DNA of 18,177 bases from Planctomycetota bacterium. GTDB taxonomy: Bacteria > Planctomycetota > GCA-002687715. Positions 7,585-15,362 of this stretch are shown piece by piece. Where the stretch lies: the NCBI GenBank assembly GCA_013213915.1, contig JABSRK010000031.1:1-18177 (forward strand). Reading direction: 5' to 3'. Numbering within the stretch: the stretch's first letter is position 1; each line of letters begins with the position of its first letter. Below the pieces are notes generated by a model. That model saw only the letters and a program-made list of their open reading frames with translations, made no database searches and was not told where the DNA came from. A program made the translations under genes and the position numbers.

Positions 7585-7599
7585 GAACCCCATATGGGG
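7585..7599 (-). promoter_or_regulatory. CCCCATATGGGGTTC motif upstream of the EF-G-like gene (copy 2)
   Basis: The minus strand reads CCCCATATGGGGTTC, containing the perfect 12-base palindrome ccccatatgggg (7588-7599). It lies about 54-66 bases before the EF-G-like start, the same distance as copy 1 before pilT. It again contains an in-frame ATG (7593). It is a candidate operator or shared promoter part. Confidence 0.4.
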
Positions 7600-7606
7600 A
7601 ACGACG

Positions 7607-7622
7607 CCGGCATTCGGCCGGA
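7607..7622 (-). terminator. Weak hairpin downstream of the OmpA-like lipoprotein gene
   Basis: ccggc and gccgg pair around five bases within this stretch, about 70 bases after the lipoprotein's stop and upstream of the EF-G-like gene. No T-run follows. It may help separate the two transcription units, but the evidence is thin. Confidence 0.2.
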
Positions 7623-7691
7623 AGGCGATTTATAGCAGATCGATGGCGAAGGTGCAGACCCTGATCACCTCCCCCACGCGCCCTCCGAGCG

Positions 7692-8426
7692 TCAATTGTC
7701 CGAGGCGGGGCGGTACAGGACGATCTCGACCCGACGGTTCTTCGACCGGGCCGCCTTCGAGTTCGCCTTGATCCGCGGCACATGCTCGCCGTAAGCGGCG
7801 ATACGCATGCGACCCTCAGTAACCTTGGCCTTCGCTGCGAGGAACCGCCGCACCTCGAGGGCGCGCGCGATGCTGAGGTTCAGATTGGTCTTCCAGCGAC
7901 TCTTCTTGATGGGCTGGTTGTCCGTGTGGCCTTCGACCGAGACCCGATGGTCCGGGTAGGAGGCGAGGATCTCCGCGACCTGGTTCAGCAGCAAGCCCTG
8001 ACCGTTCTTGGAAAGCGACGCGCTCCCCGCAGAGAAGGTCACCGAGTTGTCGAGGCGGACGACGATCGCGCCGTCACGCTCGAACATGTCGATCCCCTCT
8101 CCCAGATTGCGGACGCCTCCGCCCAGCTCCGGCTTCGGCGCGGCCCGCGCAGCGGCCAGGTCTGCCGCCAACTGGCCGTTGCTCAAGCGTAGACGGTCGG
8201 CCTCCGCGTTCGACGCGTCGAGGGATTGCTGGGTCGCGTCGAGATCTTTCTTCATCACGAGGCGGATGCTCTCCTCGTTGGCGAGGCGCTTGCGCAACGC
8301 CGCAATCTCGCTGTCCCGCTCCCCGATCTCGCGACCCTTGACGTCGAGAAGGTCGTCGTTCGACTTGCAGCCGACAAGGGCCAGGGCGCCCAAGAGGCCA
8401 ACCAACACCAGCCTGCACTTCATCAT
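7692..8426 (-). CDS. OmpA/MotB-type peptidoglycan-associated lipoprotein with coiled-coil stalk
   Basis: This protein of about 244 residues begins with a lipoprotein signal (MMKCRLVLVGLLGALALVGC). Its lipobox LVGC predicts lipidation at Cys20. Residues about 25-100 are a charged coiled coil (LRKRLANEESIRLVMKKDL and similar). The C-terminal half is an OmpA-like domain: TFSAGSASLSKNGQGLL, ASYPDHRVSVEGHTDNQPIK, NLNLSIARALEVRRFL and AAYGEHVPRIKANS, then KNRRVEIVL. The last phrase is the conserved N-R-R-V-E-(I/F) close, and the domain binds diaminopimelate in peptidoglycan. It would tether the outer membrane, or a machine in it, to the wall. Three ATGs are stacked at 8429, 8426 and 8423; GGAAGGAG best fits the second. 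It follows the prepilin peptidase gene by about 30 bases and is likely co-transcribed. Confidence 0.9.
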   Translation of the reverse strand: MMKCRLVLVGLLGALALVGCKSNDDLLDVKGREIGERDSEIAALRKRLANEESIRLVMKKDLDATQQSLDASNAEADRLRLSNGQLAADLAAARAAPKPELGGGVRNLGEGIDMFERDGAIVVRLDNSVTFSAGSASLSKNGQGLLLNQVAEILASYPDHRVSVEGHTDNQPIKKSRWKTNLNLSIARALEVRRFLAAKAKVTEGRMRIAAYGEHVPRIKANSKAARSKNRRVEIVLYRPASDN

Positions 8427-8458
8427 CATCTCTCTCCTTCCTGCCGCTCTCGCCCCCA

Positions 8459-9310
8459 TCAGGGACGGAACAAATCCATGTACCCGTTCCAGATCTCCGG
8501 ACCCCAGAGCATTACGGTCCACATCCCTACGGCCAAGAACGGACCGAACGGGATGTACCTCCCCGCGGTGACCACTCGGATGACGATCCCGATCACCGCA
8601 CCACACAGCGCCGCCACCGCGAGGGAAAGCAGGGCCCAATGACCCAGGCAGCCCCCCATGGCGGCGATCATCTTCACGTCGCCGAAGCCCATGGCGTCCT
8701 TCTTGAACGCCTTGGACCCCAACCAACCGATGGACCAGAGCACGCCTCCGGCCATCGCCGCTCCCGCCACACCCGACACCGCCGCCGCCCAGCGCGGCGA
8801 GTCGAGCGAGATCAGGTGGGCGTCGTGCTGCAACTCCGGCGCGCAGAAGGCCAGCACCGGGCCGAGCACGATGCCCGATTTGGTGATCTCGTCAGGCAAG
8901 ATGCGGTAGTCCAGATCGACCAGCGTCAACGCGATCAACGCCGATGTGATCGTCAGCATGACCGCGAGGACAAGCCAATCACTCCCAAACGCCGTGGGTT
9001 CTTTGACTACGTGGGCTCCGAGCCACGCGAACAACAGCGCCGTCCCGAGCTCGACCCCGGGGTAGCGCATCGAGATGGAAGCCCTGCACCCCCGGCACTT
9101 TCCGCGAAGAAGAATCCACGAAAGCACCGGCAGGTTGTCGTACCAGGCGATCGAACGGCCGCACTGGGTACAACGCGACCTGGGACGTGCGACGTTCATG
9201 CACTCACGCGGCAACCGATAAGCCACCACGTTGAGGAACGATCCGATGCACGCCCCAAGAGCGCCCAGGGCCCCGATGATCACGACGACACGCGGGTCTC
9301 CCAGGGACAC
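8459..9310 (-). CDS. pilD: Prepilin peptidase / N-methyltransferase (A24 family, PilD/GspO)
   Basis: This 283-residue polytopic membrane aspartic protease cleaves and N-methylates class III signals such as that of the pseudopilin at 1711-2406. It has the full two-part layout. The N-terminal domain begins GACIGSFLNVVAYRLPR and carries the zinc-type cysteines C47, C50, C72 and C75 (CTQC...CRGC). The C-terminal peptidase domain has one catalytic aspartate in LTLVDLDYRILPDEI (D132/D134) and the other in GFGDVK (D211). About seven hydrophobic helices are visible. The start is GTG at 9310. A G-rich run sits almost against it, so a second GTG at 9283, just before the first helix, is possible. A promoter-like site lies about 70 bases upstream. 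It forms a two-gene unit with the OmpA-like lipoprotein. Confidence 0.95.
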   Translation of the reverse strand: MSLGDPRVVVIIGALGALGACIGSFLNVVAYRLPRECMNVARPRSRCTQCGRSIAWYDNLPVLSWILLRGKCRGCRASISMRYPGVELGTALLFAWLGAHVVKEPTAFGSDWLVLAVMLTITSALIALTLVDLDYRILPDEITKSGIVLGPVLAFCAPELQHDAHLISLDSPRWAAAVSGVAGAAMAGGVLWSIGWLGSKAFKKDAMGFGDVKMIAAMGGCLGHWALLSLAVAALCGAVIGIVIRVVTAGRYIPFGPFLAVGMWTVMLWGPEIWNGYMDLFRP

Positions 9311-9379
9311 CTCCCCGGATCTGACAACAACCTACGACATCTGGTAGCGGGTCGTCCGCCGACGACCTGAACCTGGGGC

Positions 9380-9408
9380 ATTTTAGGATCGGTCGCAAGA
9401 TCCTGCAA
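9380..9408 (-). promoter_or_regulatory. Candidate sigma70-type promoter for the prepilin peptidase unit
   Basis: The minus strand shows TTGCAG (9403-9408), a 17-base spacer and TAAAAT (9380-9385). The -10 matches consensus at five of six bases and the -35 at three. Transcription would begin near 9373, giving a leader of about 60 bases before the GTG at 9310. The position is right after the terminator of the large lipoprotein gene. Confidence 0.5.
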
Positions 9409-9487
9409 GTACGGCGGCTCTGAGGGCTGCCACGCGTCCCGGGGACGGTGAGGAGAGGCGCCCGAGAGCGCGGTCGGGGCTCCCGCC

Positions 9488-9523
9488 AAATAGAAGCGGG
9501 GCGGCCCGAAGACCGCCCCGCTT
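9488..9523 (-). terminator. Rho-independent terminator of the large lipoprotein gene
   Basis: An 11-bp perfect GC-rich stem (aagcggggcgg at 9494-9504, ccgccccgctt at 9513-9523) with an 8-base loop begins 23 bases after the gene's stop. On the minus strand it is followed by CTATTTGG, a short T-rich tail. It is the clearest terminator in the window and separates this gene from the prepilin peptidase unit. Confidence 0.75.
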
Positions 9524-9545
9524 GTTCATCCCACTTCGGCCCAGA

Positions 9546-11972
9546 TCAGGTGCCCGAGACGACGATGGCTGCGATCAGGCTGTTGTACTGCTGGCTCGCA
9601 TTCGTGATGTTGTCGTTCCTGAGCTCCACCTGGAACCGGAAGTAGCGATTGCCCGTGAGCTGAGCCGCCGTCGGGTTGGTCGGGTGCTGGAGGACGAGCG
9701 GATCAAAGGTGCCCGTGGACGGCGTCCCGCTCCAGAAGGTGAGGAAGCCGCTGGTCGGTCCCGTCGGCGTGGTCGGCGAACTGATCGCCGTCGCGCCTTC
9801 GAAGTTCCAGACGGCCGACGTGCCCGCGGGCTGATTCGTCGGGTCTGGCGACAGGTTGATGCCGGAGTAGACCGGCGTACCCGCGGTCACACCCGTGTCG
9901 TAGAACCGCGAGCGGCACTGCGACACGATCGAAACGAACGTGAAGCGGGTGTCGTAGATGTCGCAACCCGAGCCAGACGACGTCACGAAACCGGTGGAGA
10001 GGGGCGCACCGATGATGCGGCGTACCGGGACGAAATTCGTCGCACGATAACGGGTCAGGTTCGAGATCTGCATCCCTGGCTCGATGTGGATCTCGTACAG
10101 CAAGTTGCCCGATCCGGCACCAAACCCGACGTAGTCGAACGGCGGCGTGAAGACGGGGAACGGGAAGTACGAGGTGAACCCGGGCCCGGCGTTGTAACCC
10201 TGCGCCGGCGTCACCAGGACGCCACCTGCGCCCGGGGGGTTGCCGGTCGGATTCAGGTTCAACGGGTCCGCGGTCTGCGGCGGAGCAAGGTTGTAGTTCT
10301 GGGCGTAGATCGTCGACATGCCGGTCACGCCGTTCGGGCAGTTGATCGGGGCCGTCACGCTCGTCATGCCACACCACACCTGGTACTGCGGATAGGTCGT
10401 CTGGACCACGGTGTTGTTCACCGGGCCCCACTCGATCAACTCGAGCGAGCCGACGGGCGCGCCGATGTTCACCGCCTCGAGGAGCCACATCGAGTGCGAG
10501 CCCCCGTTCGGGTTGATGCCGGCGCCCAGGTTGTTCGTGCCGTTGTCGTCGAACGGCGAGAACAGGCCGGGGAACGGAACCGTCGTCAGCGGCAAGGTGG
10601 TGCCGGTGCCAACCGGCATGTTCACCTGCATGCGCGTGCCCAGGTTCTGGGGGTTGCCCTGGAACGTCCCCAGGGGCGTTCCCGAGATCTCCGTCCCAGC
10701 GAGAGCGCCCAGGTTGGTGGGGTCATCCCAGCGGCAGGGATCGAACTGAGGGTTGAAGTTGGTATCGACCTGGCTGCTGTCGGCGAAAGACTCGATGACC
10801 GCGACCGACCCTTCGCACGTCGGACATGGGGCGGTCACGACCGTAATCTGCAGCGAATTGGACAGGAGGAGCTGCTGCGGGGGGTTTCCCTGCGGAAGAC
10901 CCGCGATCTGGGGCAGCGAGGGGTCACCGAACGTCCCGACGAGCACCTCGATGGTGTAACCAGACGCCGGGCCCGTACCCGGCCCCCACGTCGGAATCGG
11001 TGAGAACACGGCGATCTGGGGGGTCGCCGCGTTAATCGTCAGGTTGCCCGGCACCAATCGGCCCTCCTGCTGCGACGGGGTGGTCAGATCGGTGTTCCGG
11101 ATGACGAAGTTGTTCAGCAGGTCGATGGACGCCGGATCGACCGCTTTGGTGAACGTAACGCGCAGGAAGCTGCCCTCCGCCGGCATGGGATCAGCCGCGG
11201 TACCCGTCACGGCCTGACCGCTCGGGGCGATGGCCTCGATAGACAAGACCTCCGGCGGAACCGGGTCCGGACCGGTCGAAGCGCCGGAGAGGAACACCGG
11301 GGAGAGCGTCGGCACCGGGCCGAACGGATTCAGGATGATCGGAAGCAGGAGCGGATCGACGCCAACTTGCGCCGCACGAGTGCCGCCGCCCATGAAGATC
11401 TGATTGTTCGACGGAATCCGATAGGTGAACTCGGTGTTGATCGCAAAGCCCGGGCTGAACAGCAGGCCGAGCACATTCGAGCCGAGCACACGGGGATCGA
11501 CGACGATCGTATCGGGCTTGTCGCGGTGCCGGCCGACGATGTAGCTTCCCAGGAGGGGGCCGCTCATGATGTTCTGCCGAATCTGCAGCGAACCCGCGGC
11601 CACTGACTGGCTCGCATAAGCGTAGTACGGAATACCACCGCTGGTAGCCGATGCCGACACACCGAGGAACTCCATGGGGTTGCCGGTGCCATCCATGAAG
11701 AACCCACCGAAGATGCCGTCGTCGATCGGTGCGTCGAACTTGAACTCGAGCGTTTGATCGATGAACACCTCGGGAAGCGGTACGGCACCATTCGGACCTT
11801 GGCCGGAAGGCTGTGTCACGAACCCCACGAACGAAACCGACAGGAGGATGCCGTCCGAGCTCACGCCGCCGCCAGCTCCGCCGCTTCCTCCGCCACATCC
11901 GCCAATCAGGAAAGCCCCGGCCACGAGAGCCGTAAGACCAACGATCGACTTGGAGCGCCAGACTCGAGTCAT
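9546..11972 (-). CDS. Large secreted lipoprotein with SbsA-type Ig-like domains
   Basis: This 808-residue protein starts with a signal peptide (basic MTRVWRSKS, then a hydrophobic stretch) and a lipobox IGGC with Cys26, followed by a glycine/serine linker. Residues about 45-220 look like a first Ig-like fold, with EFKFDAPIDDGIFGGFF. Residues about 238-370 look like an SbsA-type Ig domain: VPPEVLSIEAIAPSG, SFLRVTFTKAVDPASI and VIRNTDL. The region beyond about 390 begins CPTCEGSVAVIESF and is rich in Thr, Asn, Pro and Gly, with no catalytic motif that I recognise. Such proteins occur in Planctomycetes as surface or periplasmic proteins of unknown role. The start at 11972 follows AGGAGAAAAGGAGAAGAGG. 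It is transcribed alone: promoter and leader on one side, a strong terminator on the other. A product of unknown function moved by the neighbouring secretion system is conceivable. Confidence 0.85.
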   Translation of the reverse strand: MTRVWRSKSIVGLTALVAGAFLIGGCGGGSGGAGGGVSSDGILLSVSFVGFVTQPSGQGPNGAVPLPEVFIDQTLEFKFDAPIDDGIFGGFFMDGTGNPMEFLGVSASATSGGIPYYAYASQSVAAGSLQIRQNIMSGPLLGSYIVGRHRDKPDTIVVDPRVLGSNVLGLLFSPGFAINTEFTYRIPSNNQIFMGGGTRAAQVGVDPLLLPIILNPFGPVPTLSPVFLSGASTGPDPVPPEVLSIEAIAPSGQAVTGTAADPMPAEGSFLRVTFTKAVDPASIDLLNNFVIRNTDLTTPSQQEGRLVPGNLTINAATPQIAVFSPIPTWGPGTGPASGYTIEVLVGTFGDPSLPQIAGLPQGNPPQQLLLSNSLQITVVTAPCPTCEGSVAVIESFADSSQVDTNFNPQFDPCRWDDPTNLGALAGTEISGTPLGTFQGNPQNLGTRMQVNMPVGTGTTLPLTTVPFPGLFSPFDDNGTNNLGAGINPNGGSHSMWLLEAVNIGAPVGSLELIEWGPVNNTVVQTTYPQYQVWCGMTSVTAPINCPNGVTGMSTIYAQNYNLAPPQTADPLNLNPTGNPPGAGGVLVTPAQGYNAGPGFTSYFPFPVFTPPFDYVGFGAGSGNLLYEIHIEPGMQISNLTRYRATNFVPVRRIIGAPLSTGFVTSSGSGCDIYDTRFTFVSIVSQCRSRFYDTGVTAGTPVYSGINLSPDPTNQPAGTSAVWNFEGATAISSPTTPTGPTSGFLTFWSGTPSTGTFDPLVLQHPTNPTAAQLTGNRYFRFQVELRNDNITNASQQYNSLIAAIVVSGT

Positions 11973-12041
11973 GCCGCCTCTTCTCCTTTTCTCCTGGGGA
12001 CGACGGGATAGAGGTGTCGCCCCTCGCGTTCGGTTTGCACC

Positions 12042-12073
12042 CGGGACCTGGCCGAAATCGCGGCCACGTCCCG
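12042..12073 (-). promoter_or_regulatory. Stable hairpin in the leader of the lipoprotein gene
   Basis: cgggac pairs with gtcccg and ggccg pairs with cggcc, separated by a two-base internal loop, around a six-base loop. It lies within the predicted untranslated leader, about 70 bases from the ATG and just after the likely transcription start. It may stabilise the mRNA or bind a regulator. It matches no riboswitch class that I recognise. Confidence 0.4.
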
Positions 12074-12086
12074 AATCGAGTGTCGC

Positions 12087-12116
12087 ATTCTATGAACCGC
12101 GCGCGGACCCCGTCAA
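12087..12116 (-). promoter_or_regulatory. Candidate sigma70-type promoter of the large lipoprotein gene
   Basis: The minus strand has TTGACG (12111-12116), an 18-base spacer and TAGAAT (12087-12092), each matching consensus at five of six bases. It implies a start near 12080 and a leader of about 108 bases. Confidence 0.6.
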
Positions 12117-12287
12117 ACTGGACGTAACTTCCGCACAAGCCATGGAGATCGCAACGAGCGTGCCCACGTTAGCCGAAACTCATCGGCGTCTCTAACCCTA
12201 ATTCAGGTCCGATGTTGAGGCGGAGTGCCTTTCCGCTCGGCCCGGCGAGCGAGCGAAGCCGCACGGATACCCCCGCGCGGAGGGCCC

Positions 12288-13469
12288 TCAGCACGGTCGA
12301 GCTTCTTCCTCGCACCACTGGCAACGGGGGACGTCCCCCGGCATTCTCCCGACCTCCTCCGGCACACTCTCGCCCTGGTGGCGGGTGATACACGAAGGGT
12401 TCTCGCAGCGGTGGCCGGAGACCGGCTCCGGCTCTTCGGGCGGCGTTATATCGAGAGGAAGATCGTACAGCCCCGACGCCCACATCAAGAGCGCCATACG
12501 GATCGGCACGCCAAGCGCGGCCTGGCGAAAGTACGCCGCGCGCGGGTCGGAGTCGATCTCGGCCGCGATCTCCGTCACGCGAGGCAACGGGTGCAGCACG
12601 ATCGTCTCCTTGAACGGCTGCGACGTGAGGAAACGGTGATCGAGGATCGGGAGCGCGCGCGGCGCGCCGGCGCCGCGCTCCGCTTGCAGGCGCGTGACAT
12701 AAATCGCATCGACGGATCGGTCCTTCAAACTGAACGGTTGAGCATCGTCCTCCGTCTCACCGCCCGCAGGTGCAGTGTCTTCGGAACTGATCGCCACCGC
12801 ACGTACGTCGCGGCGACGGAACACATCCTCCATGTCGTCAACGACAACGTGGCGAGCCACGCATCCTGGCTGACGCACGAGATCATGCACGACAAAGTCC
12901 GGCAACCCGAGATCGTCCTCTGCAACCGCGATGATCGAACACCCCATGCGCACGAGCGCACGAGCGAGGCTGTGCGTGGTGCGGCCATAACGCAGGTCGC
13001 CGTAGAGCATCACGGAGAGGTCGTTGAGCTTGCCGCGCTCGCGACGGAGCGCATACAGGTCGCACAAGGTCTGCGTCGGATGCTCGTGGGCACCATCACC
13101 AGCGTTGATCACCGGGCCGCCTGCGTGCCGGGCCGCCCAGCGCGCCGCGCCGGCCGCAGGATGCCGCAGCACCACAAGGTCCACGTACGAGTCGACGATC
13201 CGCACCGTGTCACTGAGCGTCTCCCCCTTCGCGGCGGACGAGGTCGCCGGGTCGGAAGAGGTGATGATGCGCCCGCCCAGGCGCGCCATGGCCGCCTCGA
13301 AGCTCAGCCGCGTACGGGTGGACGGCTCGAGAAAGAGACTGCCCATGAGAAAACCGCCGAGCTCCCGAGCGTGGGCCCGCAGATCACGCTGAAGCGTGTC
13401 AGCCAGATCCATCAGGCCAACCAAAGCCGCGTTGGACAGGTCCTGGATGGCGACGAGATCGCGCTTCAA
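12288..13469 (-). CDS. pyrB: Aspartate carbamoyltransferase with C-terminal PyrI-type zinc domain
   Basis: It joins carbamoyl phosphate and aspartate in the second step of pyrimidine synthesis. All catalytic motifs are seen: LEPSTRTRLSFE at about 47-58 (carbamoyl phosphate), SAAKGE at about 78-83 (the mobile loop Lys), HEHPTQT at about 128-134, VTRLQAER at about 258-265 (aspartate loop) and LHPLPR at about 292-297. At 393 residues it exceeds the usual ~310. There is an acidic insert around residues 229-245 and a tail of about 50 residues. The tail carries CENPSC (C355, C360) and CQWC (C383, C386), the C-x4-C...C-x2-C pattern of the zinc domain of PyrI. No nucleotide-binding allosteric domain of PyrI is present. 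The start is TTG at 13469, overlapping the previous gene's stop as TTGA, with GAGGGA upstream. It is the last gene of the coaX run. Confidence 0.95.
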   Translation of the reverse strand: MKRDLVAIQDLSNAALVGLMDLADTLQRDLRAHARELGGFLMGSLFLEPSTRTRLSFEAAMARLGGRIITSSDPATSSAAKGETLSDTVRIVDSYVDLVVLRHPAAGAARWAARHAGGPVINAGDGAHEHPTQTLCDLYALRRERGKLNDLSVMLYGDLRYGRTTHSLARALVRMGCSIIAVAEDDLGLPDFVVHDLVRQPGCVARHVVVDDMEDVFRRRDVRAVAISSEDTAPAGGETEDDAQPFSLKDRSVDAIYVTRLQAERGAGAPRALPILDHRFLTSQPFKETIVLHPLPRVTEIAAEIDSDPRAAYFRQAALGVPIRMALLMWASGLYDLPLDITPPEEPEPVSGHRCENPSCITRHQGESVPEEVGRMPGDVPRCQWCEEEARPC

Positions 13470-14635
13470 GGAGATCCCTCGAGAAGCTCGGTGAGCAGCC
13501 CGGACGCCGCCCCGGGGTCATCCCGAACCGCACGACGCGCCGCTTCGAGACAGCGTACCTGCCGCTCGGTGAACGGACACGGGAAGTCCCGGGTCGCGGG
13601 CCCACGGTAGGGAGACCGGAAGAGCACCTTCTCCACCAGGGCGTCGGTCCCCGAACCCTCGAGGGCGGAGACCTGAGCCACCGGCCGGGCGAGACGCCGT
13701 GCGAGGGCGTCCGGATCGGTCACTGTCCCGCGATCCTGCTTGTTCAGCACGACGATCACGCCGGGACGATGGATGAACTCGTCGAGCCACGGGATCTCGG
13801 GCAACGGGGCGCTCCCGTCCATGACCAGGAGGACGAGGTCCGCGTCCGCCGCGGCCGCGAGGGTCCGCTCGACGCCCGCAGCTTCGACCGGATCCTGGGT
13901 CTCTCGAAGGCCCGCTGAGTCCAGGATGCGAAACGGGTAGCCGTCGAGACCCAGATCCTCCCCCACGAGGTCACGGGTCGTCCCGGGCTCCGGCGTGACG
14001 ATGCAGCGATCCCTTCCCATGAGCCGGTTCGCCAGGGTCGACTTGCCTGCGTTCGGCGGACCAGCGACGAGGACGACCGGCGGCGCACCGAACGCGCGCC
14101 CGAAACCGGCGCGCCCGAGCAGCGCGTCCAGCCGGCGGACGAGCGAAGCGCGCATGGACGCATCCGGACCCCGCCCCATCCCGTCACGTACGGCGGCGAC
14201 CTCCACGCCAAGTCCCCCCTCCAGGGCGGAGAGATAGAAGAGCAACCCCTGCACGCACCCCGTGCGCGCGAGTCCCTCCCGCGCTTCGTCCCGGACCTCG
14301 GAGCCGAACCCGTCGTCCCGGAAGAGGTCGGACGCACCGACCACCGCGACCCCCGCCCGTTCAAGCAGCGAAGTGACCGCACCGCGAACGACGTCGCCAC
14401 CGTGGGTCGAGATCTCCGCTTCGCCGTTACCCCCGTGAACCACCATGACCTCGTCCACCACCCGATCCCCATCCACGAGATGCCCATACCTGAGGACCGA
14501 TGCGTTGCGACCATCTGCAGGACGGAACACGTCGGAGAGCAGGCGTCCCACGCCCTCCCCGCGCACGCGAAACACGTGCAGCCCGCCCTCTCCGGCGGCG
14601 GTGAGGCAGCCTCCGATCAACGGTCGGTCGTCCAT
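13466..14635 (-). CDS. MnmE-like GTPase lacking the C-terminal catalytic cysteine
   Basis: This 389-residue protein is shorter than MnmE (about 450). The N-terminal region (AAGEGGLHVFRVRGEGVGR, AEISTHGGDVVRGAV) resembles the MnmE folate-binding domain in diverged form; the usual R-A-F-x-N-G-K-x-D-L phrase is absent. The G domain is intact: GPPNAGKST at 192-200, GTTRD at 218-222, DSAG at 239-242 and NKQD at 298-301, with SALEGSG as G5. The protein ends at LLTELLEGSP, where true MnmE continues for about 60 residues to a C-(I/L/V)-G-K end whose Cys is needed for tRNA U34 modification. The cleavage-like loss is not caused by a frameshift, as pyrB begins on the stop. It may be a repurposed GTPase. 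The start at 14635 is 7 bases after coaX. Confidence 0.85.
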   Translation of the reverse strand: MDDRPLIGGCLTAAGEGGLHVFRVRGEGVGRLLSDVFRPADGRNASVLRYGHLVDGDRVVDEVMVVHGGNGEAEISTHGGDVVRGAVTSLLERAGVAVVGASDLFRDDGFGSEVRDEAREGLARTGCVQGLLFYLSALEGGLGVEVAAVRDGMGRGPDASMRASLVRRLDALLGRAGFGRAFGAPPVVLVAGPPNAGKSTLANRLMGRDRCIVTPEPGTTRDLVGEDLGLDGYPFRILDSAGLRETQDPVEAAGVERTLAAAADADLVLLVMDGSAPLPEIPWLDEFIHRPGVIVVLNKQDRGTVTDPDALARRLARPVAQVSALEGSGTDALVEKVLFRSPYRGPATRDFPCPFTERQVRCLEAARRAVRDDPGAASGLLTELLEGSP

Positions 14636-14642
14636 GGGGAAT

Positions 14643-15362
14643 TCAGAGTGCGGCCACGCCCGCGATACCCCGCATGAGGAGGTCCTTGTCCACGTCGTGG
14701 TCACGGTCCAGCAGTGTCGATACGAGCTCGGCCGCGCCGCCCGTGACGACCAGGGCTGCGTCCGGTCCCGCGGCGTCGCAGGCCCGCCCGACCAGGTCGC
14801 GCACGAGACCGCGCGCAGCGGACGTGATCCCGGCGACGAGGCTGTCACGGGTCGTGCGACCCGGCCAAGCCACGTCGGGATCGGGATCAACCGACTCTAG
14901 GGCGGGGGCGGCCGCGTTCAAGGCCGCACCGAGGATACCGGGCGCGGGAGCGATCGAACCGCCACGAAAAGTGCCGGCCGCGTCGATCCAGTCCACCGTC
15001 ATGGCCGTACCGACGTCGACCACCACGGCGCCAGTCGGGTGGGCGCGCCAGGCGGCCCACGCCGCGACGACGCGATCGGCTCCGAGGGTGTCGGGGGTGT
15101 CGTAGTCCAGGGCCGCCGGAAGGGGGACGTCCTTGCCGATCACGGTCCCACCAAGGAGTTGGGCGACCGCCTGGGCCACCTCATCGACGACCGAGCAGAT
15201 CCATGCCGGCTCGTCCGGGAGCTCCGAGCAGGCGGCAGCCTGGGATCCCCACTCAGCGGTCGGAAATCGGAGGATCTGCTCCACGCCATCCCGGGTAACG
15301 CGCGCGATCTTCGTCTGTGAGTTACCGACGTCGATCGCGAGGATGGCGCGCGAAGGCGTCAC
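14643..15362 (-). CDS. coaX: Type III pantothenate kinase (CoaX)
   Basis: It phosphorylates pantothenate with ATP, the first step of coenzyme A synthesis. The 239-residue length fits the family (about 240-260). The ASKHA-fold motifs are clear: DVGNSQTK at 11-18 (phosphate 1), GADR at 94-97, DVGTAMTVD at 116-124 (phosphate 2) and GTFRGGSIAPAP at about 130-141, with a late VVTGGAAE for adenosine binding. The start is GTG at 15362, which shares GTGA with the stop of the GspC-like gene, so translation is coupled to it. Pairing a secretion gene with coaX is unusual and probably reflects operon growth rather than function. Type III enzymes are typically insensitive to CoA feedback (family knowledge). 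Confidence 0.95.
   Translation of the reverse strand: MTPSRAILAIDVGNSQTKIARVTRDGVEQILRFPTAEWGSQAAACSELPDEPAWICSVVDEVAQAVAQLLGGTVIGKDVPLPAALDYDTPDTLGADRVVAAWAAWRAHPTGAVVVDVGTAMTVDWIDAAGTFRGGSIAPAPGILGAALNAAAPALESVDPDPDVAWPGRTTRDSLVAGITSAARGLVRDLVGRACDAAGPDAALVVTGGAAELVSTLLDRDHDVDKDLLMRGIAGVAAL

Larger units (their letters stand above)
11973..12287. other. 315-base spacer between pyrB and the lipoprotein gene
   Basis: I see no convincing gene here. It holds the promoter (12087-12116) and leader hairpin (12042-12073) of the lipoprotein gene. The part next to the pyrB stop (about 12193-12287) has GC-rich inverted repeats, such as cgctcg/cgagcg around 12225-12255, that might end the pyrB transcript without a clear T-run. 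Confidence 0.6.

Noticed and set aside
5032..7635. Very long open plus-strand frame opposite the EF-G-like gene and the start of pilT
   Set aside because: It mirrors conserved minus-strand genes, is rich in Arg, Asp and Leu without domains, and is a known artefact of high-GC coding DNA.
9522..11003. Long plus-strand open frame opposite the large lipoprotein gene
   Set aside because: Arg/Val/His-rich translation with no recognisable motif; the minus frame has a signal peptide, Ig-like domains and a matching terminator.
12225..13610. Long plus-strand open frame opposite pyrB
   Set aside because: The minus strand has every catalytic motif of aspartate carbamoyltransferase.
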